NCBI GenBank assembly: GCA_030737875.1
Contig: CM060912.1
Span: 331,936,731-332,000,730 of the forward strand
From: Allium sativum
Lineage: Eukaryota; Streptophyta; Magnoliopsida; Asparagales; Amaryllidaceae
Reading direction: 5' to 3'
DNA: 64,000 nucleotides
Position numbers and translations under genes: made by a program
The notes under the pieces: model-generated
Databases searched by the model: none
Seen by the model: only the letters and a program-made list of their open reading frames with translations
What the model was told of the DNA's origin: nothing
Part shown: positions 33,871 through 46,322 of the stretch, in pieces
Layout of the letters: each line of letters starts with the position of its first letter
Numbering within the stretch: the first letter of the stretch is position 1

Positions 33871-36049
33871 TATATATAATAAAAATGTTATTTTTATCTT
33901 TCAAAGAATTTATTCAACACATGAACTTCATTCAACACATGAACTTCATTCAACACATGAACTTCATTCAACACATGAATTTCTACTCAACACAGGAATT
34001 TCTATTCAACACTTGAATATAGTTTTCAACACATGAAAATAATATTAACACATGAATATTATTGAAAATTTCGGCAGTATAATGGCAGGGTAGTTAAAAC
34101 CGGGACCGTCCCTAGTACGGCTCCTCGCTCTACCTTAAAACCTCGCGGTTTTTGACAATGGGGATTTTCAATATCTAGTTCCTACGCCGACGAATTTTCC
34201 CATATACTAATCCTGTTGGGATTTCAATCACAATCAATCATTTGAAATCAACCATTCATGAAATTCACCAAATTTCACATCAACCAATAATCCAAACAAA
34301 ATCACAACCAATATATATCGTCCATGGTCTGTGGACGAGGGGAGTATACATATATAAATATATATACATATATAACTATATTTCGATTACATTTCAATAT
34401 CACTTCAATTAATTTCAACTCGTATATCACTTTTACGACGCATATATAACTTATACATCGAACATACAACTTATACAATGCTTATACATGTGGTGTACAA
34501 CGTTTATATAATTCATACATTGACTATATAATTTATACATCGTTGTTTTCCATATCGTTTATAAATTAGAAATCTCACATTGGGTTCCACTCCACCAAAA
34601 ATAGCAGAAGGCTCAGAAAAATATGCGGTCTCTTCTATAGTGTAGAAGACGTCCACACGAGTCCATTGTCTCTTGTTTCACTGAATTTCGTCAACAAACG
34701 AGAAAGATATGATTTTTACAGTGAAATCAAAAACCGTAGCGCTTTAAAGTGCTATAATCAGTTTAAAATAAATTAAACTGTTACCTTCTGAAAATGTTCA
34801 AATCTAGGTTTCCACTTTGCGACCAATCCGTGCAATGTTGCTTAGATCAGGTTATGTAGCATCGAAGGGCTTGGAAGGGGCTTCACGGCGCTGGTGGAGT
34901 TGCTCAGATCAACGCAGCACAGGAGGCACGGCGGAGCTCGAAAGGTGGCAACTTCGTGGCGGTCGTTCTCCTCGTACAGGAGACGAGAGAGGGAGCGGCT
35001 TGTCTTGATTTGAAGAGTGGAGGATGCTCTTCAAAAAGTTCAACTGGAGGGAGGGCTATCGTGGCGTGGATTGGTCGGAATCAGGGCTGGAAGGGGGAAG
35101 CGGGTTCGGCCGTATATCGCGATGGGGAGAGAGAGAATACGGAGAGAGAGAAAAGTGAGGTGGCCAATCAGATTTTTTTATATTTTTATATTTTAAAAAT
35201 TCAAAAATACCCCTCATCTCATAAGAACTCCAATCCAAACCCAACGACTGTCGTCCCCAGCTAAATACCCTCATTCCGAACACAATGGGATATGTTTTGT
35301 AGGCCCATTCGACTGTTTCAGTCAGTTTTTCTTCAAATTAAAATATAAAACATTCAATATTTGATTTGAATGTACATTTCAATTTGCCGAGCCCACATAC
35401 TGATCCCAAAAATTCTAGAAAAATAAATCTAGCTATGTTTTGACGATACGGTCCCAACAAAACCAGTTTCGACGAATTCTGAGACCGTTTAAAAAACGGC
35501 CATTTTCTGGTCGATCCAATTTAACAGAAATTCACCAAACACATTTTCTTTTTCCACGCTCACATATTAACTTCAAAAATTTTGAAATTTGAAACCTAGC
35601 AATAATTTGACATCCCGGATCCAACAAAAGTGGTTTCGTCGACTTCTGAGGTCGTTTGCAAAATGTCTATTTTCAAGGGCGATATATTCTCTATAGCGAC
35701 CTTTCTGAAAATTCATTTGGCCATAACTTTTGATTCCCGCTATGAAACTTCGATTTCTCAGATTTGTTAGAAAGATATTCACTAATAGATTTAAACATTT
35801 TTGGTTTCACTAAAATCCGTTTTATTTTGCACCCGGTACAATCAGTCAAAGTTTGAATTTCAATTTTGAAACTGTCGCGCCATTTCAGGCCTTGTTTATA
35901 ATTTAAATTAATTATATTTATTTTCAAACATCAATTCAAACATACTTTTCATCGTTTTTATTTAAAATAATTTATTTTAACTATCTAAAATCCACTAAAA
36001 TAGCCAAATTAAAAAATTTAAACGGGCTCAGATTTTCCGGGTTGTTACA
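33871..36049 (-). repeat. 3' LTR of element C, inner part
   Basis: This continues the LTR after D and is collinear with the 5' LTR. It ends GGGTTGTTACA at 36049 next to the purine tract. With 10090-12855 the 3' LTR totals about 4.95 kb. Confidence 0.9.
33905..34060. repeat. 18-bp TTCAACACATGAACTTCA repeats in LTR C
   Basis: Four good copies followed by degenerate ones. The 5' LTR has only two at about 44485-44530, so copy number changed after insertion. Confidence 0.8.
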
Positions 36050-36072
36050 ATCTTCCCCACTTAAAACTTTTT
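36050..36072 (-). promoter_or_regulatory. Polypurine tract of element C
   Basis: The minus strand reads AAGTGGGGAAGA immediately before TGTAACAACCCGG. Confidence 0.8.
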
Positions 36073-37161
36073 GTCCCCGAAAAGGAACAAAGTCAAAAGT
36101 GGTTTAATTAACCAACTCTACTTTCCTTCTGGCTTCCATTCTCCAACTTTTCAGTTTCTAAGAATTTTCAAATTCTTCAAAAATTTGGCTAACACCCTAA
36201 ATTTTCGAAAAATTTCACCATAACCTCCTTTGTACGGGGAGGTGTTTGGAAATTTATTGGGCCGTATTAGGTACCCAATAAATCCTAATAAGAATGCACA
36301 TATTTATAGTGATATATTTCGGTGTCCACAGAGGAGTGTGTATAGATCATAACTCCAGAGAATAAATTCTCGTCACCCTATAAATGGTTTTTGTTCCTTA
36401 ATGACCAGAGAGACATGTTTATTGTCATCTCCAGACCCGTGTGGGGTTTTTATTAATCTGGCAATTTACCGTTATATTTTACATAGTCCATATCAGTCAT
36501 CAGTTCAACCTGTAAAATATAATCATCGCCATACAAGCCTCTCGCTCGTATGGTAAATCTTCAACCTCATCACACAAGCTCCAAATGCTTATGTGGTATA
36601 TGATGAAGTATGCCTATCTTCAAGAAGTATGCCATGTGGTGTAGTTCAAAATTAATTGTTACTATCCAATGGCGACATTTATTATTACACATAGAACAAC
36701 CAACACTCCGCATCCAATGGCATTCACAGGAGTTGATATAATAAATAAAATTGCACATCCAACTCATTCAGGTTTTCCTATTTGTCGGGCATGCAAATAA
36801 ATTCTTTACTCAACAGCTAATCCATTTACCTGTTCAAACATATATGATGTACATGTATATATTTCTATCTATTTCAAATCAGTTCAATACTTGATTTAAT
36901 TGCATAGATTTACCATTCATTCTCTTATTGATTAAATTAACTATCATTCTAATAATTTAATTAATCAAATCCACAATCACACAACACAATCAACAATCAA
37001 TTTGTTTTTAACTTTTCAAAAATATACTAATTAATTCATATACCCTTTTAAAAACATTCAAGCTATATAATTAAAAAGTTTACATGCATGAACAGAAAAC
37101 AACAGCAGAGTAGAGAACAAAATGGTAATGCAAATTATGGTAAATGTACCTTGCGCGAGAG
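36073..37161 (-). other. 3' noncoding region of element C
   Basis: About 1.1 kb of AT-rich DNA between the integrase stop and the purine tract. I see no domain or repeat in it. Confidence 0.6.
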
Positions 37162-38636
37162 TCAATCAGAGATATCCACCCTGCACTTAGGATAGGCTCT
37201 CTTAATACTTTCCTCTGTTTCCCAAGTACAATCTCGCGGATCTCTACTCCATTGCACTTTGACTAAGTGAACCTTCTTGTTCCTTAGCTCTTTGGTTTCT
37301 TTGCCAATTATCTTTAGCGGCTCTCTTCTCACAGCCAATTTTGGAGTAATTTCTATATCCCATTGCGCTGCTTCTTCCACGATCAAGTCTGGATCATGAA
37401 CATGTTTTTGAAGTTGAGATACGTGAAACACATTATGTACTCCAGGCAACCAATCAGCTAATTGAACCCTATAAGCTAGAGTCCCAACCCGTTCCAGAAT
37501 AGGAAACGGACCAATAAATTTGGGCGCCAATTTCCCTGTTTTACTGAACTGGATAACTCCTCTCATCGGAGATACCTTTAAATACACGTGGTCGTCAACA
37601 GCAAATGATATATCTCTTCTTCTCTTATCTGCATAGCTTTTCTGTCGGCTTTGGGTGGATAGTAATCGTTTCTTAACGAAATCGACTTTATCTGCAGCTT
37701 CGTGAATCATATCGGGTCCCAATACGAGTCTATTACTAGGTTCTACCCAACAAGCAGGAGATCGGCACGATCTACCATACAGTTCTTCGAATGGTGACAT
37801 TGTCAGGCTCGCTTCGTAGCTGTTGTTGTATGAGAACTCGGTCAAATGCAAATGGTCTTCCCATGATCCACCAAAATCAATAACATAAGCCTGCAATAAA
37901 TCTTCTAGAATACGATTCACCCTCTCAGTTTGACCATCTGTTTGAGGATGACATGCGGTGCTCAATTTCAGTTTCGTTCCCAATTCAGCTTGGAATGCTT
38001 CCCACAATTTACTAGCAAAAATCGGGTCATGATCACTAACTATACTCATGGTAACTCCATGAAGTCTAACTATTTCTTTGAAATAAATCTGCGCCAGACT
38101 CTGAGTAGTTCTATTCGATTTGACAGGTATGAAATGGGCGGTCTTCGTGAAACGATCCACGATCACCCAAATACTGTCATTTCCTTTCCTGGTTCTGGGA
38201 AAACCATCTATGAAATCCATAGAAATCTGTTCCCACTTTCCACCTGGAACTTCCAAAGGTTGCAACAATCCAGCGAGCTTCTGCTGATTGCTTTTGACTT
38301 GTTGACAAGTAGAACACCGGCTAACATATAAAGAAATGTCTCGTTTCATAGATTTCCACCAGAAAGTGCGTTTGATGTCATTATACATTTTGCTCACTCC
38401 TGGATGGATACTAAGCTTGGCTTTGTGACATTCATCTAATACTTCTCTCCGGAGTTCAGGAATGTTTGGCACACATATTCCGACTTTCAACCTCAGAATC
38501 CCCTCGTTATCTACCTGAAAACTCGAGGGCTCGCCTTTCTGAATTCTCTCTCTGATCTTCTGAATGAAGTGATCATCCTTCTGAAGAGCAGATATGTCAT
38601 CAATCAATGAAGGTGTGACGATAAGACTGGCGATAC
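37162..38636 (-). CDS. pol: Integrase with chromodomain-like tail of element C
   Basis: The open frame of 481 codons holds the integrase zinc finger (H..H with CSTCQQ), the D,D,E core (WEQISMDFIDG, VSDHDPIFASKLW, GQTERVNRILEDL), the GPF.ILERVG.LAYR.QLP-like segment and a short tail (LRNKKVHLVKVQW then DCTWETEESIKRAYP) corresponding to the chromodomain position of chromoviruses. Integrase inserts the cDNA into nuclear DNA. This domain is uninterrupted, but it is one base out of frame with the RNase H upstream, at an A-run near 38640. It cannot be expressed as part of this copy's polyprotein. Confidence 0.9.
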
Positions 38637-39050
38637 TTACATTTTTCTGCTGAGCGCATCAGCCACAACATTAGCTTTCCCCAGAGTATATAAGATATCA
38701 AGATCATAAGCCGTGAGAAATTCTAACCAACGTTGCTGTCTCATATTCAGATCCTTCTGGGTGAATAAATATTTCAATGATTGGTGATCAGTGTATAATT
38801 CAAACTTCTCACCCAATAGATAATGCCTCCAGATTTTCATAGCAAACACGATAGCTAGCAATTCAAGATCGTGAGTTACATAATTCTTTTCATGTGGTTT
38901 CAATTGACGGCTAGCATAAGCGACTACATGGCCTCTTTGCATTAACACTGCGCCAAGGCCTTCTTTAGAAGCATCGATCCAGACTTTTAAATCCTGATTG
39001 TCGTCAATAATTGTGAGCACCGGACCAGTCGTCAATTTTAACTTCAGCTC
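38637..39050 (-). pseudogene. pol: RNase H of element C
   Basis: The acidic active-site boxes are present: [13 protein letters not shown], then [19 protein letters not shown] and VVADALSRK. The stop just upstream (TAG at about 39050) and the frameshift at the end isolate it. RNase H removes the RNA strand during reverse transcription. Confidence 0.85.
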
Positions 39051-40550
39051 CTAGAAAGCTGCCTCACATTCGGGAGTTCTGTTGAATCTCGAATGTTTCT
39101 TAGTAAGCTTTGTTAAGTGACTGGATATCTTCGAAAAATTCTTAACGAACTTCCAATAGTAACTGGCCAATCCGAGAAAACTTCTGACTTCTGTGGGTGT
39201 ACGAGGTTGTTTCCAATTCTGAATAGTAGTGATTTTACTGGGATCCACTGAAATTCCTTGTTTTGACACGACGTGGCCAAGAAATTTGACTTCTTCTTGC
39301 AAGAATATACATTTGGAAAACTTTGCTTTTAAAACATTCTTTCTGAGAATTTCTAATACTTATTCCAAATGTTTTTCATGCTAGCTTTCTGATTTAGAGA
39401 AGATCAATATATCATCAATGAAAACCAGAACAAATTTATTCAACACTCCTCTGAATACCCGGTTCATTAGATCGACAAAATATGCTGGAGCGTTACATAA
39501 GCCGAAGGGCATTACTAACCACATGTAGAATAAGTCTGGACCTCTGAATGCTGTCAAAGGGACACACTCTTCGGCAATACGAAGATGATGGAAATCTGTA
39601 GCTAGGTCCATTCATGAAAACACTTGCACGCCATTCAATCAATCCAACAAATCATCAATTCACGGCAATGGGTATTTGTTTTTCAGCGTCTGCTTATTCG
39701 AGTCACGATAATGCACACATAGTCTTAGAGTACCGTCTGACTTTGGGACAAACACCACTGCTGCTCCCTAATCAGAGAAACTAGGCCTGATCAGACCCTT
39801 CCACACAAGCTGTCGAGTTTGATTGTCTAGCTCTTCTTTTCCCTTCAACGTCATTCTTCGAATAGCGTGAACTACTGGCCTTGCATTCAGAACTAAAGAG
39901 ATTTTAAAATCAATTTCTCTCTGCGGAGGTAAGCTAACAACTTCTTCGAACACATCCGCATAGTTCTTGACAACTGGGATATTTTCTATGTCGACTGGAA
40001 TATTCTCTGTAGCGACAGGAACAGGTTCTAATTGAGCAGGAGAAACATCCAAAGCTGACCAAAAATCTTTTCTGTCAGAATTCGGGCCTTCACAGGGAAT
40101 GGTTATATAGACAAGCTTTTTTCTAACTCTAACAATTCTTTCTGCACAGTTAAGCTCCACTTCATATTTAGTTAACCAATCCAATCCCAAAATAAGATCA
40201 AGCTCTGTGAAATTCATGACAATCGAGATAGTAGGGAACCGATAACAGGAAAAGGAAACCGGCACCCCACAAACCCAACTAAGATCAAGGGAACCCCCAA
40301 CCGGATTATGAACAGTCATTGGTTCTTTAAGCTTCTTCAATTTCAAATCCAATTTCTTTACCACCTTTGTCGAAATAAAACTTCGTGATGCACCCGTATC
40401 AAACAATACTTTAACCAGAATATTTTTGACATTAAGTGTTCCTTCTACAACATCTGGCCTTTCCTGACTAACTGAGGGTGCTAGAATTTTTGCCACTTCA
40501 TTCACTTGTACTGCTTTTGAATTTCTGAATAGCTGGCAAGCCTTTGAGAG
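39051..40550 (-). pseudogene. pol: Protease and reverse transcriptase of element C
   Basis: The protease has the active-site box VLFDTGASRSFIS and a later LILGLDWL. RT has MPFGLCNAPAYF, the FIDDILIFS catalytic box and [17 protein letters not shown]. In-frame stops occur at about 39768, two or three between 39610 and 39710, at about 39381 and about 39360, and at about 39050. Several fit CGA to TGA, CAA/CAG to TAA/TAG or TGG to TAG, i.e. C-to-T or G-to-A change. Length and order are otherwise normal for a chromovirus. Confidence 0.85.
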
Positions 40551-41420
40551 GTGACCCGCCTGGTGGCAAAGATTGCACTTTCTATTCTCTTGAAACCTGT
40601 TATTGGATTTTAACCCAACATTTGTTTCTTTCTTCGAGGATTTACAATTCCCTTGAAAATGCCATGGCTTCTTGTAGTTATTACATATTGTAGTCGTTAC
40701 GGGTCCTTTTTCATACATAACCCTTTTTCCTTTGAATCTAGGTTTCTTTCTGAACTCAGACTTCGTACTGGCCTTAAGTTGTGTACTCGCCTCTGGGCCA
40801 TCAGCTTCAAATTTCCTTTTGTTGCTAGAGCTAGCTTCCTCTTCGTCGACTAAAAGACCTCGATTGTTTAGATCTTCGTACTGATAAGCCATGTATATCA
40901 TTTCAGAAAAAGGAAGCTTCACATGCCCCATTACTTTATTCTGGTATTTTCTTTGTAAACCATTAATAAACCTCAGATTCTTCCTCTTTGGATCGTGAAT
41001 TAGATAAGGGGCAAAATGAGAAAGTTCATTGAATCTCTTATGATATTATGGGATATTCATATCCCCTTGTATCAAATAGTAGAATTCATCACATAACCGC
41101 TCAGTTGCTTCTGGAGGAATAAATCTTACACTGAAAATATATTTGAATCTATCCCAGGCGATATCACCTTCTGGATTATCTTTAACAATCGAATCCCACC
41201 AGAACAAAGCTTCGTCTTTGAGAGCCCAAGATGCCAGTAATCTTTTATGGTCATCCCTCAGCTTTAAACCTTCAAAGATTTTCTCAGCAGAACGAATCCA
41301 TGCTTGTGTTTTAATAATAGATTCTTCGCCCAAGAATGGTACTGCACCCATGTTTCTATATTTCTTAAGTAGAGCTTCAACATCTGGTTCCAACCTACCT
41401 CTTCTACTTCTGCCACTCAT
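40551..41420 (-). pseudogene. gag: Gag of element C
   Basis: ATG at 41418-41420 is followed by a capsid-like region (ALLKKYRNMGAVPFLG, AWIRSAEKIFEGL, ASWALKDEALFWWDSI, FIPPEATERLCDEF) and, after a TAA at 41046-41048, the same frame resumes and reaches a CCHC zinc knuckle (CNLCHQAGHLSKAC) near 40577. The start follows the primer site by about 235 bases, and a good splice acceptor lies 10 nt upstream. The stop inactivates this copy. Confidence 0.85.
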
Positions 41421-41656
41421 TTTTCAATTTCTGCAAATAGCAGACAAAGTGTTAGGCCAACAGAAAAGGTAATTTTAAAACATAGAGACATATACTTGAA
41501 TGTAAATGTGTCTATCGGAGTGTATTTCATTATGCTTTACTCATACTAGGACATGAATGATCCTATCTGTAATGAGCTATTCGTCCTAGAACACTACTGG
41601 TTCTATTTCTGACGAGTTCGTTCATATGTTATATTCCAAAACTAAGCTTAACCAAA

Positions 41657-41668
41657 GCTCCGATACCA
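41657..41668 (-). promoter_or_regulatory. Primer binding site of element C
   Basis: The minus strand reads TGGTATCGGAGC, one mismatch from TGGTATCAGAGC, the complement of plant initiator-Met tRNA used by chromoviruses. It lies four bases from the LTR end. Confidence 0.85.
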
Positions 41669-44600
41669 CGTTTGTGACGACCCAAAACCCCGTAGGACGG
41701 TGGCAAGGGTAATCTTTGGAATATAACACATAAACAGATAACAGCAGAACAGAAATAAATAAATACACAAGGTAATGTACAATAGAATACACTGGATAAA
41801 CATAATCATCAGAGTTACACAGTATACAGGATCATACTTAGTACAAATACAATTCAGCTATACTTAAATGTCTACAGTGAAAAACAAACATAATATGTAC
41901 AATAGGAGCTGAACAGCATAAAAAGACATAAATGATAGAATCCATCTTCAGCTCCAGCTATCCAGAAAGAGCCTGCTAAAACTTGAATATAAGGCTTCCC
42001 GTGTAGAAAAAAGGGCACCCGAGTTTGCGAGTGAAACAAACTACGAGTCAGTCATGGGACTGGTATGAGAAATCTACTGAACACATCTTACAATATGGCT
42101 AATCACAGGACCACGCCACTTTCGCGGAATGGGTTTACTCCATTGGATTGCCAGTGCTTTAAAACAAATAAATCTTTTAAACATCGCAGTGCTTTTTATA
42201 AAAATGAAGCCATTATAAGACTCAGTTCCCATCACACAATGCAACACAAACCGGAGGATGGAGTTTTACCTTATAATGGCCAAAATATGCTTGATACGAG
42301 CAAAACAAATCATTTGATATTATTGCTAGTGTATATATGTTTCAAAAACAATTTCAATCATAACTATCAATCATAGATGGCATGGGTACCATATATCATG
42401 TCACCATATATATATACAATCAAAACCGCACGATGTCGTATTTGGAAATTGAATTTCCATCATGAACCAAGGCAAAAGATAGTCCTTACCGAATTCGAGA
42501 CAATCTACCCCATGTCTCAGGATCAGAGCTCGAGTGACCCTTGGATCTTCAGGGCCAGTCCACCGATGTGGATTAAAATGCCTGAACACTGCGTTTCCCC
42601 GCCCTATGGGGCGTAAATGAGCCCAATGACTCCATCGGTCCCGGATCGAACGATATATCCGAGGCGCCTTACTATCCATCATCCACATAAGTAAAATGTC
42701 AGGCCATGTAAAAACACCGACACAACTCCTAGCTAGAAGGAAACGCATGTCCTCCCTGCAGTCCTCTCCCGTTTCTGGTTCATACCGAGGTGTGAGGCTC
42801 GCGAATCAACATTATACACAAAGCTATGCCACATAGGCCGTGCTTTGATCATCCACCTCAAGACTTTGCTTTTCAACAGAAGCCTTGATCATCTGCCACT
42901 TAGGCATGCCACACAGGCATTTCACTCCATGCGACTGATTTCTATCAATATATAACCTCTGAGCTTGTACGTCTTAGAGAAGGGCGTTAAGCAAGAGAAT
43001 AAATTCTCCGCCACCAAACAAATATATATTAAATAGAGATCAATCAGCACAGAACAAAATCCAATGTCAAACACACATTCCATTTACAAGTTCGTTCTGG
43101 GTCTGAACGAAACCGGAGGCACTCAATACCTCGCATATTCGTACAATCAACAAGTACGTCCGGACGGCTACTACTTCAGCCCCTTCAAGGTAGCTACTCC
43201 TATCAAGAGCATCAGTAGCACCCCTCCATTCGACGTGAAGATCATCGGTCTTGCACCGTCTTCATATCTTCGACTTTCAATCGTCGATCAATTATTTGAA
43301 ATGAGAATCAACTCGGCCTTTTCCAATAATTCACGTATATTTAGAATTTCAAATCAATTCATTTCAATGTTTAAATTTCTCGATATCGCTAATTCTGTTC
43401 TTTAATGTAATTTTCACGCCAAACACATTCAACCATCAAATATCAAATAAACCGAGCAAATTCAGTTTATTTCCATTCCATATCATTTATAATATTTTAT
43501 CACGATTTATCGCTATTTTTATTTATTTAAAAATAGTCAATTCATTCAAACAACGCTTCAGGCCATAACGCGGTCGTGACGCTGTTTTTCTTTAGATTTG
43601 ATTTGCACATATCTGAAAATATAACCGTTGGATCTTCACAAATTTTATATCATTAGAAAGATCTTTCAAAACAAATCCAACGGTTTCAGTTTTGGGAAAA
43701 TCCGACGGTTGGATCTCCCGCACTAATCATTTGAAGTTACGATTTCAAAATACGAACTGCAACTTTGTTATTCGATTTAATTTAATTATATTTATATATA
43801 TATATATATATATAATCGATTCTGGCGCTATTTTTCTCCAAATTTGAATTAAACATTCCAGACAATCCAACCGTTGGATCTTCACACAGTGGGTGTCGTT
43901 GGAAAGATATTTCCAGAGCGAACCCAATGGTTTCGGTTTCGGGAAAATCCGATGATCGGATCTCCGACACTAATCGTTTGAAATCACGGTTTCAAAACAC
44001 GAACTACAGCTTCATTATTCGATTTATTTTACTTATATTTATATATATATATAAATATAATTCATTCTTCGATTTCAAAACTATATTTACTTCATATATT
44101 TGATAAAAATGATATTTTTATCATCAAAAATCTTTATTCAACACATGAATATTTTTAGCACTTCATATTCACAATAAAAATGTAGATTTTATTGTTCAAT
44201 CTATATATTCAACACATGAATGTTTTCGACTTCACACATACGATAAAAATATGATTTTTATCGTTCTAGTCCTTTATTCAACACATGAATATTTTCTACA
44301 GTTTACATATATAATAAAATTGTGATTTTTATTGTAAAACAATTTATTTCAAAACACGATTATTTTATATAGTTCATACATAAGGTAAAAATGTTATTTT
44401 TGGTGTTAAAACAATTTATTTAAAATACTAATATTTTATATAGTCTATATATATAATAAAAATGTTATTTTTATCTTTCAAAGAACTTATTCAACACATG
44501 AACTTCATTCAACACATGAATTTCTACTCAACACAGGAATTCTATTCAACACTTGAATATAGTTTTCAACACATGAAAATAATTCTAACACATGAATATT

Positions 44601-44801
44601 ATTGAAAATTTCGGCAGCATAACGGCAGGGTAGTTAAAACCGGGACCGTCCCTAGTACGGCTCCTCGTTCTACCTTAAAACCTCGCGGTTTTTGACAATG
44701 GGGATTTTCAATATCTAGTTCGTACGCCGACGAATTTTCCCATATACTAATCCTGTTGGGATTTCAATCACAATCAATCATTTCAAATCAACCATTCATG
44801 A

Positions 44802-45477
44802 TATTGACTGTTTGACATCACTATGACATGCACATCCCCACCCTCGTATCCTTTACACTACATGTTAGTGGCACCTTAGAGTATTGTACAGTATGTAGTG
44901 CTAACTCTTTGGTTGCAGGTTCAGGTATGGTTTAGTATACCTGTTATTGTTCTGTTTAGATGCTTATTGCTCATACCAGAATTTTTGTCTGACCCAGAGT
45001 TTTATGTCTCCTCTTTTTACTCTGGGTGCTCACACGAGCAGACTAGAGACAGGTTAGCTGGTGATGCGCGAGTAGCTGATTCGGAGGCGAACAGGAGGCT
45101 TCCACGTATGATATATAGATATTCTCCCTGTGTCGTTGGTGGTCACTACTTGGGCATTAGTAGTGTACCTTCTTTATCTTGCTTTTGCTTTTGAGACAGT
45201 AGTTTGAAAAGTTGTAATATGTTGTATTTTGGATTTCCGTTGCTATGATGCTTAGTTTGTTTCCAGCTTATGCACTGTCTCACCTGTTTTATGTCAAGTA
45301 TGTTATTATTATATTTTGTTCTATACGCTGTGAGACATTCTACAGGTTCCTTGTTAGTTCATTTCCTTCTTTCCATTCTCTTCTTTCTTTTCTTCTGACG
45401 ACCGTTCCGTGCTAACTGGACATGTGTACAATGCACTTTTGGAGTAAATGTCGGTTGGTGCGGGGCGGGCCGTCACA
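44802..45477 (+). mobile_element. Fragment of another LTR within the 5' LTR of C
   Basis: About 676 bp present here replaces about 90 bp of LTR found at 34261-34350. It ends GGGCGGGCCGTCACA, like a chromovirus LTR 3' end in plus orientation, but has no TG start on the left. A 5'-truncated LTR whose other end was lost with flanking DNA is the simplest reading. Confidence 0.55.
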
Positions 45478-46312
45478 GGTGTATACATACATATATATAT
45501 ATACATATATAACTATATTTCGATTTCATTTCAATATCACTTCAATTTATTTCAACTCATATATCACTTTTACAATGCATATATAACTTATACATCGAAC
45601 ATACAACTTATACAACGCTTATACATGTGGTGTACAACGCTTATATAACTCATACATCGACTATATAATTTATACATAGTTTTTTCCATATCGTTTATAA
45701 ATTAGAAATCACACATTGGGTTCCACTCCACCAAAAATAGCAGAAGGCTCAGAAAAATATGCGGTCTCTTCTAAAATGTAGAAGATGTCCACACGAGTCC
45801 AATGTCTCTTGTTTCACTGAATTTCGTTAACAAACGAGAAAGATATGATTTATACAGTGAAATCCAAAACTGTAGCGCTTTAAAGTGCTATAATCAGTTT
45901 AAAATAAATTAAACCGTTACCTTCTGAAAATGTTCAAATCTAGGTTTCCACTTTGCGACCAATCCGTGCAATGTTGCTTAGATCAGGTTATGCAGCGTCG
46001 AAGGGCTTGGAAGGGGCTTCACGGCGCTGGTGGAGTTGCTCAGATCGACGCAACACAGGAGGCACGGCGGAGCTCGAAAGGTGACAACTTCGTGGCGGTC
46101 GTTCTCCTCGTACAGGCGACGAGAGAGGGAGCGGCTTGTCTTGATTTGAAGAGTGGATGATGCTCTTCAAAAAGTTCGACTGGAGGGAGGACTATCGTGG
46201 CGTGGATTGGTCGAAATCGGGGCTGGAAGGGGAAGCGGTTTCCGCCGTATATCGCGATGGGGAGAGAGAGAATATGGGGAGAGAGAAAAGTGAGGTGGCC
46301 AATCAGATTTTT

Positions 46313-46322
46313 TTTATATATA
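46313..46322 (-). promoter_or_regulatory. TATA box of LTR C
   Basis: The minus strand reads TATATATAAA about 860 bp from the U3 end, followed by a TC-rich start region (CACTTTTCTCTCTCCCC) and a GC-rich leader. A second TATA-like site near 42405-42417, next to the conserved block, is an alternative. Confidence 0.5.

Larger units (their letters stand above)
41431..45920 (-). other. Candidate leader intron of element C mRNA
   Basis: Donor: the minus strand reads CAGAAG then GTAACG at 45920, about 395 nt after a TATA box (46313-46322) and at the end of a GC-rich leader. Acceptor: the minus strand reads CACTTTGTCTGCTATTTGCAG ending at 41431, ten nt before the gag ATG. Splicing would remove about 4.5 kb including most of the LTR, many upstream ATGs and the primer site, while unspliced RNA would serve as genome. 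The sites are visible; that they are used is inference. Confidence 0.45.
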
